Below, one piece after another: positions 52,645 through 59,556 of a stretch of 59,556 nt of DNA (the first letter of the stretch is position 1; every line of letters begins with the position of its first letter). Both the position numbers and the translations under genes were made by a program. The notes beneath the pieces were generated by a model. The model ran no database searches. It was not told the origin of the DNA and saw nothing but the letters and a program-made list of their open reading frames with translations. This DNA is from Paracoccus sp. MKU1 (GTDB taxonomy: Bacteria > Pseudomonadota > Alphaproteobacteria > Rhodobacterales > Rhodobacteraceae), in the NCBI RefSeq assembly GCF_001447385.1, contig NZ_LLWQ01000120.1:1-59556 (forward strand). Direction: 5' to 3'.

Positions 52645-52666
52645 GGGCGGCCTGCGGCGGCCGCCC
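52645..52666 (-). terminator. Hairpin between catA and benA
   Basis: An 8-bp stem GGGCGGCC/GGCCGCCC with a 6-base loop starts 12 bases after the catA stop. It has no T-tract, so it may reduce rather than abolish read-through from cat to ben genes. Confidence 0.5.
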
Positions 52667-52677
52667 ATCAGCATCGG

Positions 52678-53616
52678 TCAGGCGGCAGCGCGACGGCGCT
52701 GTTCGTTGGCCTGGTTGTCGACGCCATCGACCAGGGCGGTCAGGTGGATGTCGAATTCGATCTCGGCGAAGGGACCGTTCAGCCCGTTGGCATGAATGCT
52801 TTCCTCGTCAGTGCGCTCGACGACATGCGGCACCAGCCCCTCGCGGGTCGCATAGGCGAAATCGTCGTCGATCAGCGGGTCGCCCTCGATATTGATCTGC
52901 GTGGTCAGCTTGCGGTGACCATCGGCGCTGACGAAGAAGTGGATATGCGCCGGCCGCTGGCCGTGGCGGCCAAGCGCCGACAGCAGCGCCTCGGTCGGGC
53001 TGCCGGGGGGCACGCCATAGCCACTGGGCAGGATGCTCTGGAACCTGTAGCGGCCTTGATCGTCCGCGATGATCGTGCGGCGCATGTTGAAGGGCGCCTG
53101 CTTGCCGGTCGGGTCGAAATGCGAATAGAAGCCGCGGGTGTCGCAATGCCAGACCTCGACCTTGGCGCCGGGCAGCGGCTGGCCGTCGGCGCCGTGCACG
53201 ACCCCGTGCATGATCAGCGTGTGGCCGTCGGTGTCGGTGCCGTCGTCGAGCCGCGCGAAGCCCACCGATTCCGGGGCGCCCGCGACATAGAGCGGCCCCT
53301 CGATGGTGCGCGGCGTGGGGTTCTCGATACCCAGCGAGGCGTCGATGGCGTCGAGCCGTTCGTCCAGGAAATGGTCGATGCCGAGTCCGGGCGAGATCAG
53401 CCCCGCCTGCCCGGCCGCGCCCAGATCGTTCAGCCAGGCCACGCCCGTCCAGTATTCGTCGGGGGTGATGTTCAGGTCGTCGATGGCCCGGAACAGGTCG
53501 GACATCAGCCGGTGCACGATCTGCTTCATGCGCGGATCGCCGTCGTCATTCGTCAGGCCGCTTAGCACCTTCAGGAAATCCTGTACGTCGGGCCGGTCGA
53601 AAATCTTGACAGTCAT
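52678..53616 (-). CDS. catA: Catechol 1,2-dioxygenase
   Basis: An intradiol enzyme that cleaves catechol to cis,cis-muconate with non-heme Fe(III). It has 312 residues. The iron ligands fall at Tyr164 (GFYSHF), Tyr200 (PSGYGVP), His224 and His226 (RPAHIHFF), the same numbering I recall for the Acinetobacter enzyme. The N-terminal helical dimerisation domain (about 1-100) is present. Single chain, complete, with the start after an AGGAG site. It lies between catC and benA in one direction, so ring activation and ring cleavage genes are co-directional. Confidence 0.97.
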   Translation of the reverse strand: MTVKIFDRPDVQDFLKVLSGLTNDDGDPRMKQIVHRLMSDLFRAIDDLNITPDEYWTGVAWLNDLGAAGQAGLISPGLGIDHFLDERLDAIDASLGIENPTPRTIEGPLYVAGAPESVGFARLDDGTDTDGHTLIMHGVVHGADGQPLPGAKVEVWHCDTRGFYSHFDPTGKQAPFNMRRTIIADDQGRYRFQSILPSGYGVPPGSPTEALLSALGRHGQRPAHIHFFVSADGHRKLTTQINIEGDPLIDDDFAYATREGLVPHVVERTDEESIHANGLNGPFAEIEFDIHLTALVDGVDNQANEQRRRAAA

Positions 53617-53689
53617 GGTCTCTCCTCCTGGATTCTCGTGGAAACTGGGACGGGTCGGCTCCTCCGCCGGCCCTTCGGGAATGATGGCT

Positions 53690-53980
53690 CTAGCGGTCGT
53701 CCTCGCGGATCGAGGAAGGGTGGCGCAGCAGCGGCGTCACCTCGATCTTCATGAACGGAAACAGCGGCAGGCCCGACAGGATCTCGTGCAGTTCGGCATT
53801 GTCCCGGACGTCGAGAATGCTGAAATTCGCGTATTCGCCGGCGATGCGCCAGATGTGCCGCCACTTGCCGCTGGCCTGCAACTGCTGCGCATAGGCCTTT
53901 TCCCGGGCGATGATCTCGGCCGCCTCCTCGGCGGGCAGGTCGCGGGGGATCTTCACATCCATCCGAACGTGGAACAGCAT
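53690..53980 (-). CDS. catC: Muconolactone delta-isomerase
   Basis: Converts (+)-muconolactone to 3-oxoadipate enol-lactone. It has 96 residues and forms a decamer in characterised members. The sequence MLFHVRMDVKIPRDLPAEEA, ANFSILDVRDNAELHEILSG and LPLFPFMKIEVTPLLRHPSS matches CatC throughout. ATG 53978-53980 has GAGGA upstream. It begins 11 bases after catB and is followed by catA. Confidence 0.96.
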   Translation of the reverse strand: MLFHVRMDVKIPRDLPAEEAAEIIAREKAYAQQLQASGKWRHIWRIAGEYANFSILDVRDNAELHEILSGLPLFPFMKIEVTPLLRHPSSIREDDR

Positions 53981-53991
53981 GGCGGTCCTCC

Positions 53992-55173
53992 TCAGCCGGC
54001 GGGGTGGGTCTTGCGGTGCAGGCCGTCGCGGGCGAAGAACGCCACGCGGTCGTCGTCCAGCTGGATGCCGAGGCCCGGCCCGGATGGGACCGTCAGCGCG
54101 AAGTCGCTGTAATCCAGCGGCTCGCGCAGGATCTCCTCGGTCAGCAGCAGCGGACCGAACAGCTCCGTGCCCCATTGCAGGTTGGCGAAGGTCGAGAAGG
54201 CATGAGCCGAGGCGATGCTGCCCACCGCGCCTTCCAGCATGGTGCCGCCGTAAAGGCCGATCCCCGCCGCATCGGCGATGGCCGCGACGCGCAGGGCGTT
54301 GAAGCAGCCGCCGCATTGCTCGATCTTGACGGCAAAGACATCGGCGCCATGCACCCGGGCAAGCTCGAAAGCCGATTCCGGGCCCGAGAGCGATTCATCG
54401 GCCATCAGCGCCGTGGGAAAGCGGCGCACCAGCCGCACCAGCCCCGCGGCCGTGGCGACCGGCTGCTCGACCAGCTCGCAGCCGGCATCGGCCAGCGCCG
54501 CCATGCCATGGGCCGCCTCGGTCTCGCTCCAGGCCATGTTCACGTCGACCCGCACCGCGGCGCGTTCGCCAAGCGCGCGCTTGATCGCCGCGACATGGGC
54601 AATATCGTCGCGGATGTCCCGAGCGCCGATCTTCAGCTTGAAGATGCGGTGGCGGCGCAGGTCCAGCATGCGCTCGGCCTCGGCGATGTCGGTTGCCGTA
54701 TCTCCCGAGGCCAGCGTCCAGGCCACGGCGAGCCGGTCGCGGCGCCGGCCGCCCAGCAGCTCGCTGACCGGCAGGCCCAACCGCTTGCCATGTGCATCCA
54801 GAAGCGCGGTCTCGACGGCGCTCTTGGCGAAGCGGTTCTCCTTGACCGCCTTGCCGATGCGCGCCATCAGCGCCTGGATGCGGGTCGCGTCCTGACCCAG
54901 CATCATGGGCGCGAAATAGGTGTCGATCGCCAGCTTCATGCTCTCGGGGCTTTCGCCGCCATAGGCCAGCCCGCCGATCGTGGTGCCTTCGCCGAGGCCG
55001 ATCACGCCGTCGCTGCAATGCAGCTTGACCAGCATCAGGGTCTGGCCGTTCATCGTCGCGACCGACAGCTTGTGCGGCCGGATGGTCGGCAGATCGACCA
55101 GGATGGTCTCGACCCGGTCGATGACGGGGCTGACGGCGGTGGTCGGGGCAAGGGGTGCGAATGTCTGGTTCAT
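53992..55173 (-). CDS. catB: Muconate cycloisomerase
   Basis: An enolase-superfamily enzyme that lactonises cis,cis-muconate to (+)-muconolactone with a divalent metal. It has 393 residues. The catalytic K-x-K is in IFKLKIGARD. Metal ligands are in VRVDVNMAWSE, the LVEQPVA segment and LMADESLSG, and a further catalytic Lys is in DVFAVKIEQCGG. The start ATG 55171-55173 has only a weak GGCGGC ribosome site. It is the first gene of the cat operon and is divergent from the LysR-type regulator. Confidence 0.96.
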   Translation of the reverse strand: MNQTFAPLAPTTAVSPVIDRVETILVDLPTIRPHKLSVATMNGQTLMLVKLHCSDGVIGLGEGTTIGGLAYGGESPESMKLAIDTYFAPMMLGQDATRIQALMARIGKAVKENRFAKSAVETALLDAHGKRLGLPVSELLGGRRRDRLAVAWTLASGDTATDIAEAERMLDLRRHRIFKLKIGARDIRDDIAHVAAIKRALGERAAVRVDVNMAWSETEAAHGMAALADAGCELVEQPVATAAGLVRLVRRFPTALMADESLSGPESAFELARVHGADVFAVKIEQCGGCFNALRVAAIADAAGIGLYGGTMLEGAVGSIASAHAFSTFANLQWGTELFGPLLLTEEILREPLDYSDFALTVPSGPGLGIQLDDDRVAFFARDGLHRKTHPAG

Positions 55174-55225
55174 GCCGCCAAGATTGCAGCCGGCCCGCGC
55201 TTCCGTCCAACACCGTTTGGGTTTG

Positions 55226-55245
55226 ATACCATGCTCTGAAGGTAT
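55226..55245. promoter_or_regulatory. LysR-type operator candidate in the catB-catR gap
   Basis: ATACC-N10-GGTAT is an inverted repeat within the AT-rich part of the 164-base divergent gap. CatM/BenM-type regulators bind ATAC/GTAT dyads, usually with seven bases between; here the spacing is longer, so the register may differ. Confidence 0.5.
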
Positions 55246-55337
55246 TATGCTGCGAATTATCCTGCATATCAGCGGTTTGATCCGCTGCAAGATACCTGAA
55301 ACACGCATAAGTTTCGCCCGGCAGACAGGAGGAAGCC

Positions 55338-56291
55338 ATGGATTTGCGGCAGTTGCGCTATTTCGTGGCCGTGGCGCGCGAGCGGAACTTCACCCGCGCC
55401 GCCGAGACGCTGCACATCGCCCAGCCACCGCTGAGCCGTCAGATCCAGCTGCTCGAGGAGGAGCTGGGCGTCGTCCTGATCATCCGCAAAAGCCGGCCGA
55501 TCAAGCTGACCGATGCGGGACGTCTGTTCTATGAACAGGCATTGCAAGTGCTGGGACGGGTTGACCAGATGAAGGATGCGACGCGCCGGGTGGGCATGAA
55601 CCGCAACCGGGTGCTGTCCATCGGCTTCGTGGCTTCGACGCTTTACGGTGGTCTTCCGTCGCTGATCCGGAAGCTGCGCCAGAACGCGCCCGAGCTGGAC
55701 ATCCAGCTGCTCGAAATGCTGTCGATCCAGCAGATACCGGCGCTGAAGGAAGGCCGCATCGACATCGGCTTCGGCCGCCTGAAACAGAATGACCCGAATG
55801 TGGTCAGCACCGTCCTGCGCGAGGAACGCCTTGTCCTCGCGCTCCCGCAAGGCACGCCCCTTGCCCGGGACGACACGCCCTTGCCGCTTTCCGCAGTCGC
55901 CGGGCAGAAGTTGATCGTCTATCCCAAGGAGCCGCGCCCCAGCTATGCCGACCAGGTTCTGGGCGTGCTTCAGGACGAGGACGTCCGTCCGTCCGAGGTG
56001 CTGGAGGTGCGGGAGATCCAGACCGCCCTTGGCCTGGTTGCCGCCGATTCCGGCATCTGCATCATACCGTCATCGGCCCGGCAGATGCGGTCCGACGTGC
56101 AATATCGGATGATCGACAGCCTGCGGGCATTGTCCCCGGTGATCCTCAACCACCGTGCAGGCGAAAACTCGCGCTATCTCGATCTGGTCAAGACGCTGAT
56201 CCATGACATGTACGCCGAAAATCCAGCCTGGCTTGAAGCCAACAACCTTCGCCCAGCCCCTCCCGAGGGTCGCAAGCCAAACCGCGCGTAA
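55338..56291 (+). CDS. catR: LysR-family regulator of catechol/benzoate degradation (CatR/BenM type)
   Basis: A 317-residue LysR-type regulator. The helix-turn-helix is MDLRQLRYFVAVARERNFTR then AAETLHIAQPPLSRQIQLLE, the hallmark of the CatR/CatM/BenM/CbnR branch. The effector domain contains RVLSIGFVASTLYGGLPSLI and ALKEGRIDIGFGRL, also typical. It is expected to bind cis,cis-muconate (and perhaps benzoate) and activate the divergent cat and possibly ben genes. The start ATG 55338 follows AGGAGG. The cluster has one such regulator, so it may serve both the CatM and BenM roles. Confidence 0.93.
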   Translation: MDLRQLRYFVAVARERNFTRAAETLHIAQPPLSRQIQLLEEELGVVLIIRKSRPIKLTDAGRLFYEQALQVLGRVDQMKDATRRVGMNRNRVLSIGFVASTLYGGLPSLIRKLRQNAPELDIQLLEMLSIQQIPALKEGRIDIGFGRLKQNDPNVVSTVLREERLVLALPQGTPLARDDTPLPLSAVAGQKLIVYPKEPRPSYADQVLGVLQDEDVRPSEVLEVREIQTALGLVAADSGICIIPSSARQMRSDVQYRMIDSLRALSPVILNHRAGENSRYLDLVKTLIHDMYAENPAWLEANNLRPAPPEGRKPNRA

Positions 56292-56504
56292 GGTCATGGC
56301 GCCTGAGGCCGCGCGCCGCGCCCTCGTCATGGACGCTGCCACATACCGTTGAGCTTGAGCGCTCCTGTCGGCTCGAAGACTTGGGTGCGTTCCAGGCTGC
56401 CGCCTCACAGGGGACTTGGCGCGGCACAGGAAGTGGCGGCTCGCCCAGCCCCGCCATGGCTGAGGGAACGGCCTGCGCCTGGCGCTGCCGCCCCCTGCCT
56501 GCGC

Positions 56505-57830
56505 TCAGCGCAAGTGCTTGCCCTTGGTTTCCGGGGCCCAGAGGATCGACAGGATCAGACCCAGCAAGGGAAATGCGGCCATCATGATCAGGGTCGTCGA
56601 GAATCCGAACCTTTGCAGCAGATATGGCAGAAGATACGTCACTCCGGCTGCCGATATCCGCGAGAAGGCGGCCGAAAACCCGACTCCCGTGGCCCGCACA
56701 TGCGTGTCGAAGATTTCGGGCGGATAGACGAACTGGATGTTGTTCGCGGCCGGGGCGACGAACATGTAGATCGCGAACAGGGTGACGACGACCCAGGTCG
56801 GCGCCTGCGGGAACAGACCCAGCGCCAGGAAGGTCAGCAGCACGATCACGAAGGTCCAGATCACGAAACCGCGGCGGCTCATCCAGTGCAGCATGAAGAC
56901 ACCGACCACGGCACCGGCGATCTGGATGGCGTTCAGCGACATGTCCACCGCCGTCGCATCCCGCAGGCCCAGCGACTCCAGCACCGGCATCATGAAGGTG
57001 AAGATGCCGAAGAATGGGCCGACCTGACAGAACCAGAAGAAGCCGGAATAGAGGGTCTGGCGCCAGGTCTCGGCCGTGAAAAGCTCGCGCGGCGAGGCGT
57101 GGCGCGGGTTCAGATCGACATCGGGGATCGCATATTCCGCGCCGAAATACCGGTCTACAATGGCCTGCGCCTCGGCGTCGCGGCCCTGCGCCTTCAGCCA
57201 CATCGGGGTCTCAGGCAGGGTCATTCGCAAGGCGAAGGTGATGAGCGCCGGGATCACGCTTGAGGCCAGCAGCATGCGCCAGTTGTCGCCGTCATAGAAG
57301 GAACCGACGACGAAGGCGACGGTGAAGCCCACCTGCCAGCCGATCGAGAAGCAGCCCAGCAGCACCCCCCTGCCCTTGCGGCGCGAGAACTCCGCCAGCA
57401 CGGATGACCCCACGGCATATTCGACGCCGATCGCCAGCCCCAGCGCCAGCCGGATCGCCACCAGCTGCCAGACATCCTGCACGAAGATTTGCAGCACCGA
57501 CAGCACGATAAAGGCCGCCAGGTTCCAGCCGAAGACCGGCCGGCGGCCGAAGCGATCCGCCAGATTGCCGAAGAACAAGCCGCCGATGAACACCCCGATC
57601 AGCGCGCTGGAGGCGATCAGGCCCTGGCTGATCGCCGAAAGCTGCATTTCCTGCCTGGCGATGGACAGCGCCGGTCCGACGATGCCGAGGACATAACCGT
57701 CTAGCACCGCACCGCCCAGGACGGCGGCGGCCGCTATGACATGAATGGTCTTGAGGGGTGCCTCATCAATCGGCAGCCGCCCCGAGGCGTCGCGCATAGC
57801 GGGTCCGCCGGGTAAAATCGATATGGCCAT
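56505..57830 (-). CDS. MFS transporter, organic-acid/sugar porter type
   Basis: A 441-residue major facilitator protein with 12 expected helices. Helix 1 holds LGGAVLDGYVLGIVGPAL, the loop 2-3 motif is LADRFGRRPVF, the mid-protein PETPMWLKAQGRDAEAQAI resembles sugar and metabolite porters, and helix 7 begins YSGFFWFCQVGPFFGIFTFM. The substrate is unknown. Position next to catR makes muconate, benzoate or another aromatic-derived acid plausible, but a MucK-type role is not proven. ATG 57830 has AAGG seven bases upstream. It is convergent with catR. The 213-base gap between them (56292-56504) holds nothing recognisable. Confidence 0.88.
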   Translation of the reverse strand: MAISILPGGPAMRDASGRLPIDEAPLKTIHVIAAAAVLGGAVLDGYVLGIVGPALSIARQEMQLSAISQGLIASSALIGVFIGGLFFGNLADRFGRRPVFGWNLAAFIVLSVLQIFVQDVWQLVAIRLALGLAIGVEYAVGSSVLAEFSRRKGRGVLLGCFSIGWQVGFTVAFVVGSFYDGDNWRMLLASSVIPALITFALRMTLPETPMWLKAQGRDAEAQAIVDRYFGAEYAIPDVDLNPRHASPRELFTAETWRQTLYSGFFWFCQVGPFFGIFTFMMPVLESLGLRDATAVDMSLNAIQIAGAVVGVFMLHWMSRRGFVIWTFVIVLLTFLALGLFPQAPTWVVVTLFAIYMFVAPAANNIQFVYPPEIFDTHVRATGVGFSAAFSRISAAGVTYLLPYLLQRFGFSTTLIMMAAFPLLGLILSILWAPETKGKHLR

Positions 57831-58357
57831 AGAATACCTTCCTGGGCTTAGAACTGGACGCTCCGCTGAAGGCTGGCGGAAGCTGCCCGATATGCATCGT
57901 GGTTTTCATGGCCCTTCCACCGGCGTGGCTCCTCCGCAGGCCCATGAAATCGCCGGTCGCGAAGTCCCGAAAAAACCCCGGGCCGCGGCGGCCTGTCTCG
58001 CGCCGCGGATGCCGGGACGCGGCGAGCATCCTTCCCCCCAACATTCGACCTGGACGCTTTTCCGACCAGGCAACCAGACCCTGCGCCACCGGAGGTTCCG
58101 GTGGACGAAAGCAAGGTCCGGCATCTGAACTCAATCGGTCGGGGCTGATGACCGGTTATATGCGCCAGGGCACCCCGCGACCCGGACAGGCGGTTTATTT
58201 CCGGATAGTCCCGATGGGGCAAACGAGAATATTCTCTCAGGAGGCATTAGAATTTCTAACGCAATCGCCCTTCCGTGGCTGCGTGATCCGCTTTCCAGGC
58301 CTCCCTCGTGACCTCTCGCTCGGCCAATGGCGAGGCCGCGATCGACGGCGGATCGGA
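57831..58357. promoter_or_regulatory. Gene-free region with two palindromes
   Basis: This stretch of 527 bases has no gene I accept. It includes the perfect 12-bp palindrome GAGAATATTCTC (58225-58236) and TTAGAATTTCTAA (58247-58259), a 13-base dyad, with AGGAGG at 58239-58244 between them. This AT-rich block could be the control region for the MFS gene at 57830, although it lies about 400 bases upstream. Confidence 0.4.
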
Positions 58358-58744
58358 TCAGAGGCCGTCCGCCTCAAGCCCTGTCAGCACGGCATCCGCG
58401 CTTTTGGCATTCACCGCCAGTCGCGCATCGTAAAGGATCGCCAGCCGCAGCAGCGATTTCACATCGACGTCATGGGGCAAGGCGGACAGCGGATCGATGA
58501 AGAAGATCAGGTTCTTCAACCGCCCTTCGGAAATCATCGCCCCAAGCTGCGCATCGCCGCCCAGAGGTCCGCTGAGAAGTCGGCTCACCTCGAGCCCGGT
58601 CGCGGCATGGATCCGCTCTCCGGTGGTCCCGGTCGCGATCAACGACAGGGGCCGAAGCCGTTCGATCCGCGTCTCGACCCAAGCGATCATGGCGTCCTTC
58701 TTGCCATCATGCGCGACGAGGGCCAGATCGGCGTGACTATCCAT
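58358..58744 (-). CDS. mgsA: Methylglyoxal synthase
   Basis: Converts dihydroxyacetone phosphate to methylglyoxal and phosphate, a bypass of lower glycolysis under phosphate limitation. It has 128 residues, shorter than E. coli MgsA mainly at the ends. The active site is intact: LVAHDGKK (12-16), the phosphate loop ATGTTGE (37-43), Asp64 in GPLGGDAQ, and PHDVD with His91. Two conserved helices follow. The start ATG 58742-58744 follows GGAGAG. It is a single-gene unit in the accessory segment between the MFS gene and the decayed MFS copy. Confidence 0.93.
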   Translation of the reverse strand: MDSHADLALVAHDGKKDAMIAWVETRIERLRPLSLIATGTTGERIHAATGLEVSRLLSGPLGGDAQLGAMISEGRLKNLIFFIDPLSALPHDVDVKSLLRLAILYDARLAVNAKSADAVLTGLEADGL

Positions 58745-58971
58745 GCGGGCTCTCCTTAAGGGTCACTGTTAGCGCAATCATAGCGGTTTGCCGCTCGCGA
58801 GTCGAGGTGATGCTGGCAAGGCCAACGGTATCACAACATGGGGGAGCAGATATTCCTGTGCTGTGCCCCCCGATGGCGCCTCCATCTGATGCGAGAGTCT
58901 GGCCCAACCAGAGGCCCTGCCCACTCCTCTTGAAGTCCAACGCCGGGTTTTGTTGGAACGGCGCGGCGCGG

Positions 58972-59266
58972 TTAAGAAAGCTCCCCTCGCTGAAATGCCC
59001 GGCCGAAGAATGCCACTGCCGCCAGCCCCGCCAGAACCAGTGACAGGCTCGCCGTCAGGGAAACCGCCTGGGCAAGAAATCCGATCAACGCCGGACCCAA
59101 CAGGATTCCGGCATAGCCCATCGAGATCACCCGCGACAGCGAACACCCACCATCCCAGCGTGCCGGCGCTGAACATGGCGTGAAAGGAGGACATGACCGG
59201 CCGCCTTGCCCGCCGTTCAAGATAGGACGCTTGGCTGTTCATCGCCAAATCCCTCGGCAGCGACAA
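58972..59266 (-). pseudogene. Decayed MFS transporter gene with internal deletion, cut by the IS
   Basis: Two frames carry matching pieces of one MFS permease. One (59266 downward) reads LPRDLAMNSQASYLERRARR then PVMSSFHAMFSAGTLG, the middle of such proteins. The other (about 59160-58972) reads SLSRVISMGYAGILLGPALI then GFLAQAVSLTASLSLVLAGL and FGRAFQRGELS, the C-terminus. About 150 residues normally between them are missing, and the frame changes at the junction near 59145-59160. The N-terminal half is absent and would lie beyond the transposase at the right edge, so an IS insertion probably disrupted the gene. Confidence 0.75.
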
Positions 59267-59556
59267 ACCCGGCCCTGACGATCGCGGTCTAAGTCACCGA
59301 CCTCATATGTCCGCAACCAGATGCGCAGAGCTGCGAGTTGGACGGAGGGGATGAAGTTGTCGTCGCGCTTGTCATAGCGGGCTGCGACGGCGCGGACGTG
59401 TTTGAGCTTGTTGAAGAACCGCTCGATCCTGTTTCTTTGTTGATAGAGGATCGGATCGAAAGCCGGACGGCGCTTTCGCGTCGGCATCAGCCGGATGCAG
59501 GTTCCGGCCCCGCGCGCGGCAAGGCTGCGATGCGGGCCATCGCTGTCGTAGCCCCG
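59239..59556 (-). mobile_element. IS5-family transposase, C-terminal part (runs off right edge)
   Basis: The frame is open to the window edge and reads GYDSDGPHRSLAARGAGTCI, MPTRKRRPAFDPILYQQRNR, IERFFNKLKHVRAVAARYDK, RDDNFIPSVQLAALRIWLRT, the C-terminal DDE-region signature of IS5-group transposases (Y-x2-R-x3-E type: QQRNRIERFFNKLK). After LRTYE the frame continues for about 20 residues to a stop at 59239, probably beyond the original end, because the element inserted into the MFS gene. The left end of the IS should lie around 59270-59300. The rest of the element is outside the window. Confidence 0.85.

Noticed and set aside
57899..58759. A 286-codon plus-strand frame across the gene-free stretch and mgsA
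   Set aside because: Its second half is antisense to mgsA and its first half is Arg/Pro/Gly-rich without a ribosome site or domain.

Overview
The window is high-GC DNA with Rhodobacterales gene neighbourhoods: fumC-DUF4169-ribbon-helix-helix near sspB, hisS-hisZ-hisG, pgk near a DhnA-type class I aldolase, and argO/argP. It most likely comes from a Paracoccus-like alphaproteobacterium. That assignment is an inference from gene content and order; no marker gene such as 16S rRNA is present.

Layout. 1-2.3 kb: the start of a Gln-Gly / Asn-Asp-Ala repeat protein running off the left edge, divergent from a LuxR-type regulator that is translationally coupled to a small helical protein with a HEPN-like motif. 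2.5-6.1 kb: a sulfate ABC importer operon (sbp-cysT-cysW-cysA, minus strand) whose ATPase lacks the usual C-terminal regulatory domain. 6.4-14 kb: a compact, apparently complete RiPP (ribosomally made, post-translationally modified peptide) locus. It holds an HlyD-type adaptor, a C39-peptidase ABC exporter, a 65-residue double-glycine precursor peptide, a radical SAM/SPASM maturase, a hybrid histidine kinase and a NarL/FixJ response regulator. Two matching 7-2-7 inverted repeats lie 40 bp upstream of similar -10-like hexamers, one before the exporter genes and one before the precursor. This is the strongest candidate for an undescribed system. 14-44.5 kb: mainly core chromosome. It carries amino-acid export (argO/argP), yebC, fumC, sspB, two tandem tRNA-Asp genes, anmK, tyrS, two cyclophilins, pgk, fructose-bisphosphate aldolase, ftsY, the hisSZG operon, gatB, a KefC-type antiporter, a 1022-residue GspL-like/GspC-PilP-like fusion, a SIMPL protein and metY. 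44.9-59.6 kb: an accessory segment between a frameshifted phage-integrase remnant and an IS5-type transposase. It encodes benzoate and catechol degradation (benABCD, a BenK-type transporter, catA, catB, catC, pcaD and a CatR/BenM-type regulator), plus a second MFS transporter, methylglyoxal synthase and a decayed MFS gene.

How the genes work together. Benzoate is imported by the BenK-like carrier, oxidised to a cis-diol by BenABC and to catechol by BenD, ring-cleaved by CatA, then taken through CatB and CatC to the enol-lactone that PcaD hydrolyses to 3-oxoadipate. The later steps (pcaIJ, pcaF) are not in the window. In the RiPP locus the maturase would modify the precursor core. The C39 exporter would then cut after the Gly-Gly and export the product through HlyD and an outer-membrane channel encoded elsewhere, with the kinase/regulator pair probably controlling both promoters.

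Seven short intergenic elements with a TATTTGG/CCAAATA core, several beside GC-rich hairpins, are scattered near gene ends. No CRISPR array, rRNA gene or replication origin was seen.
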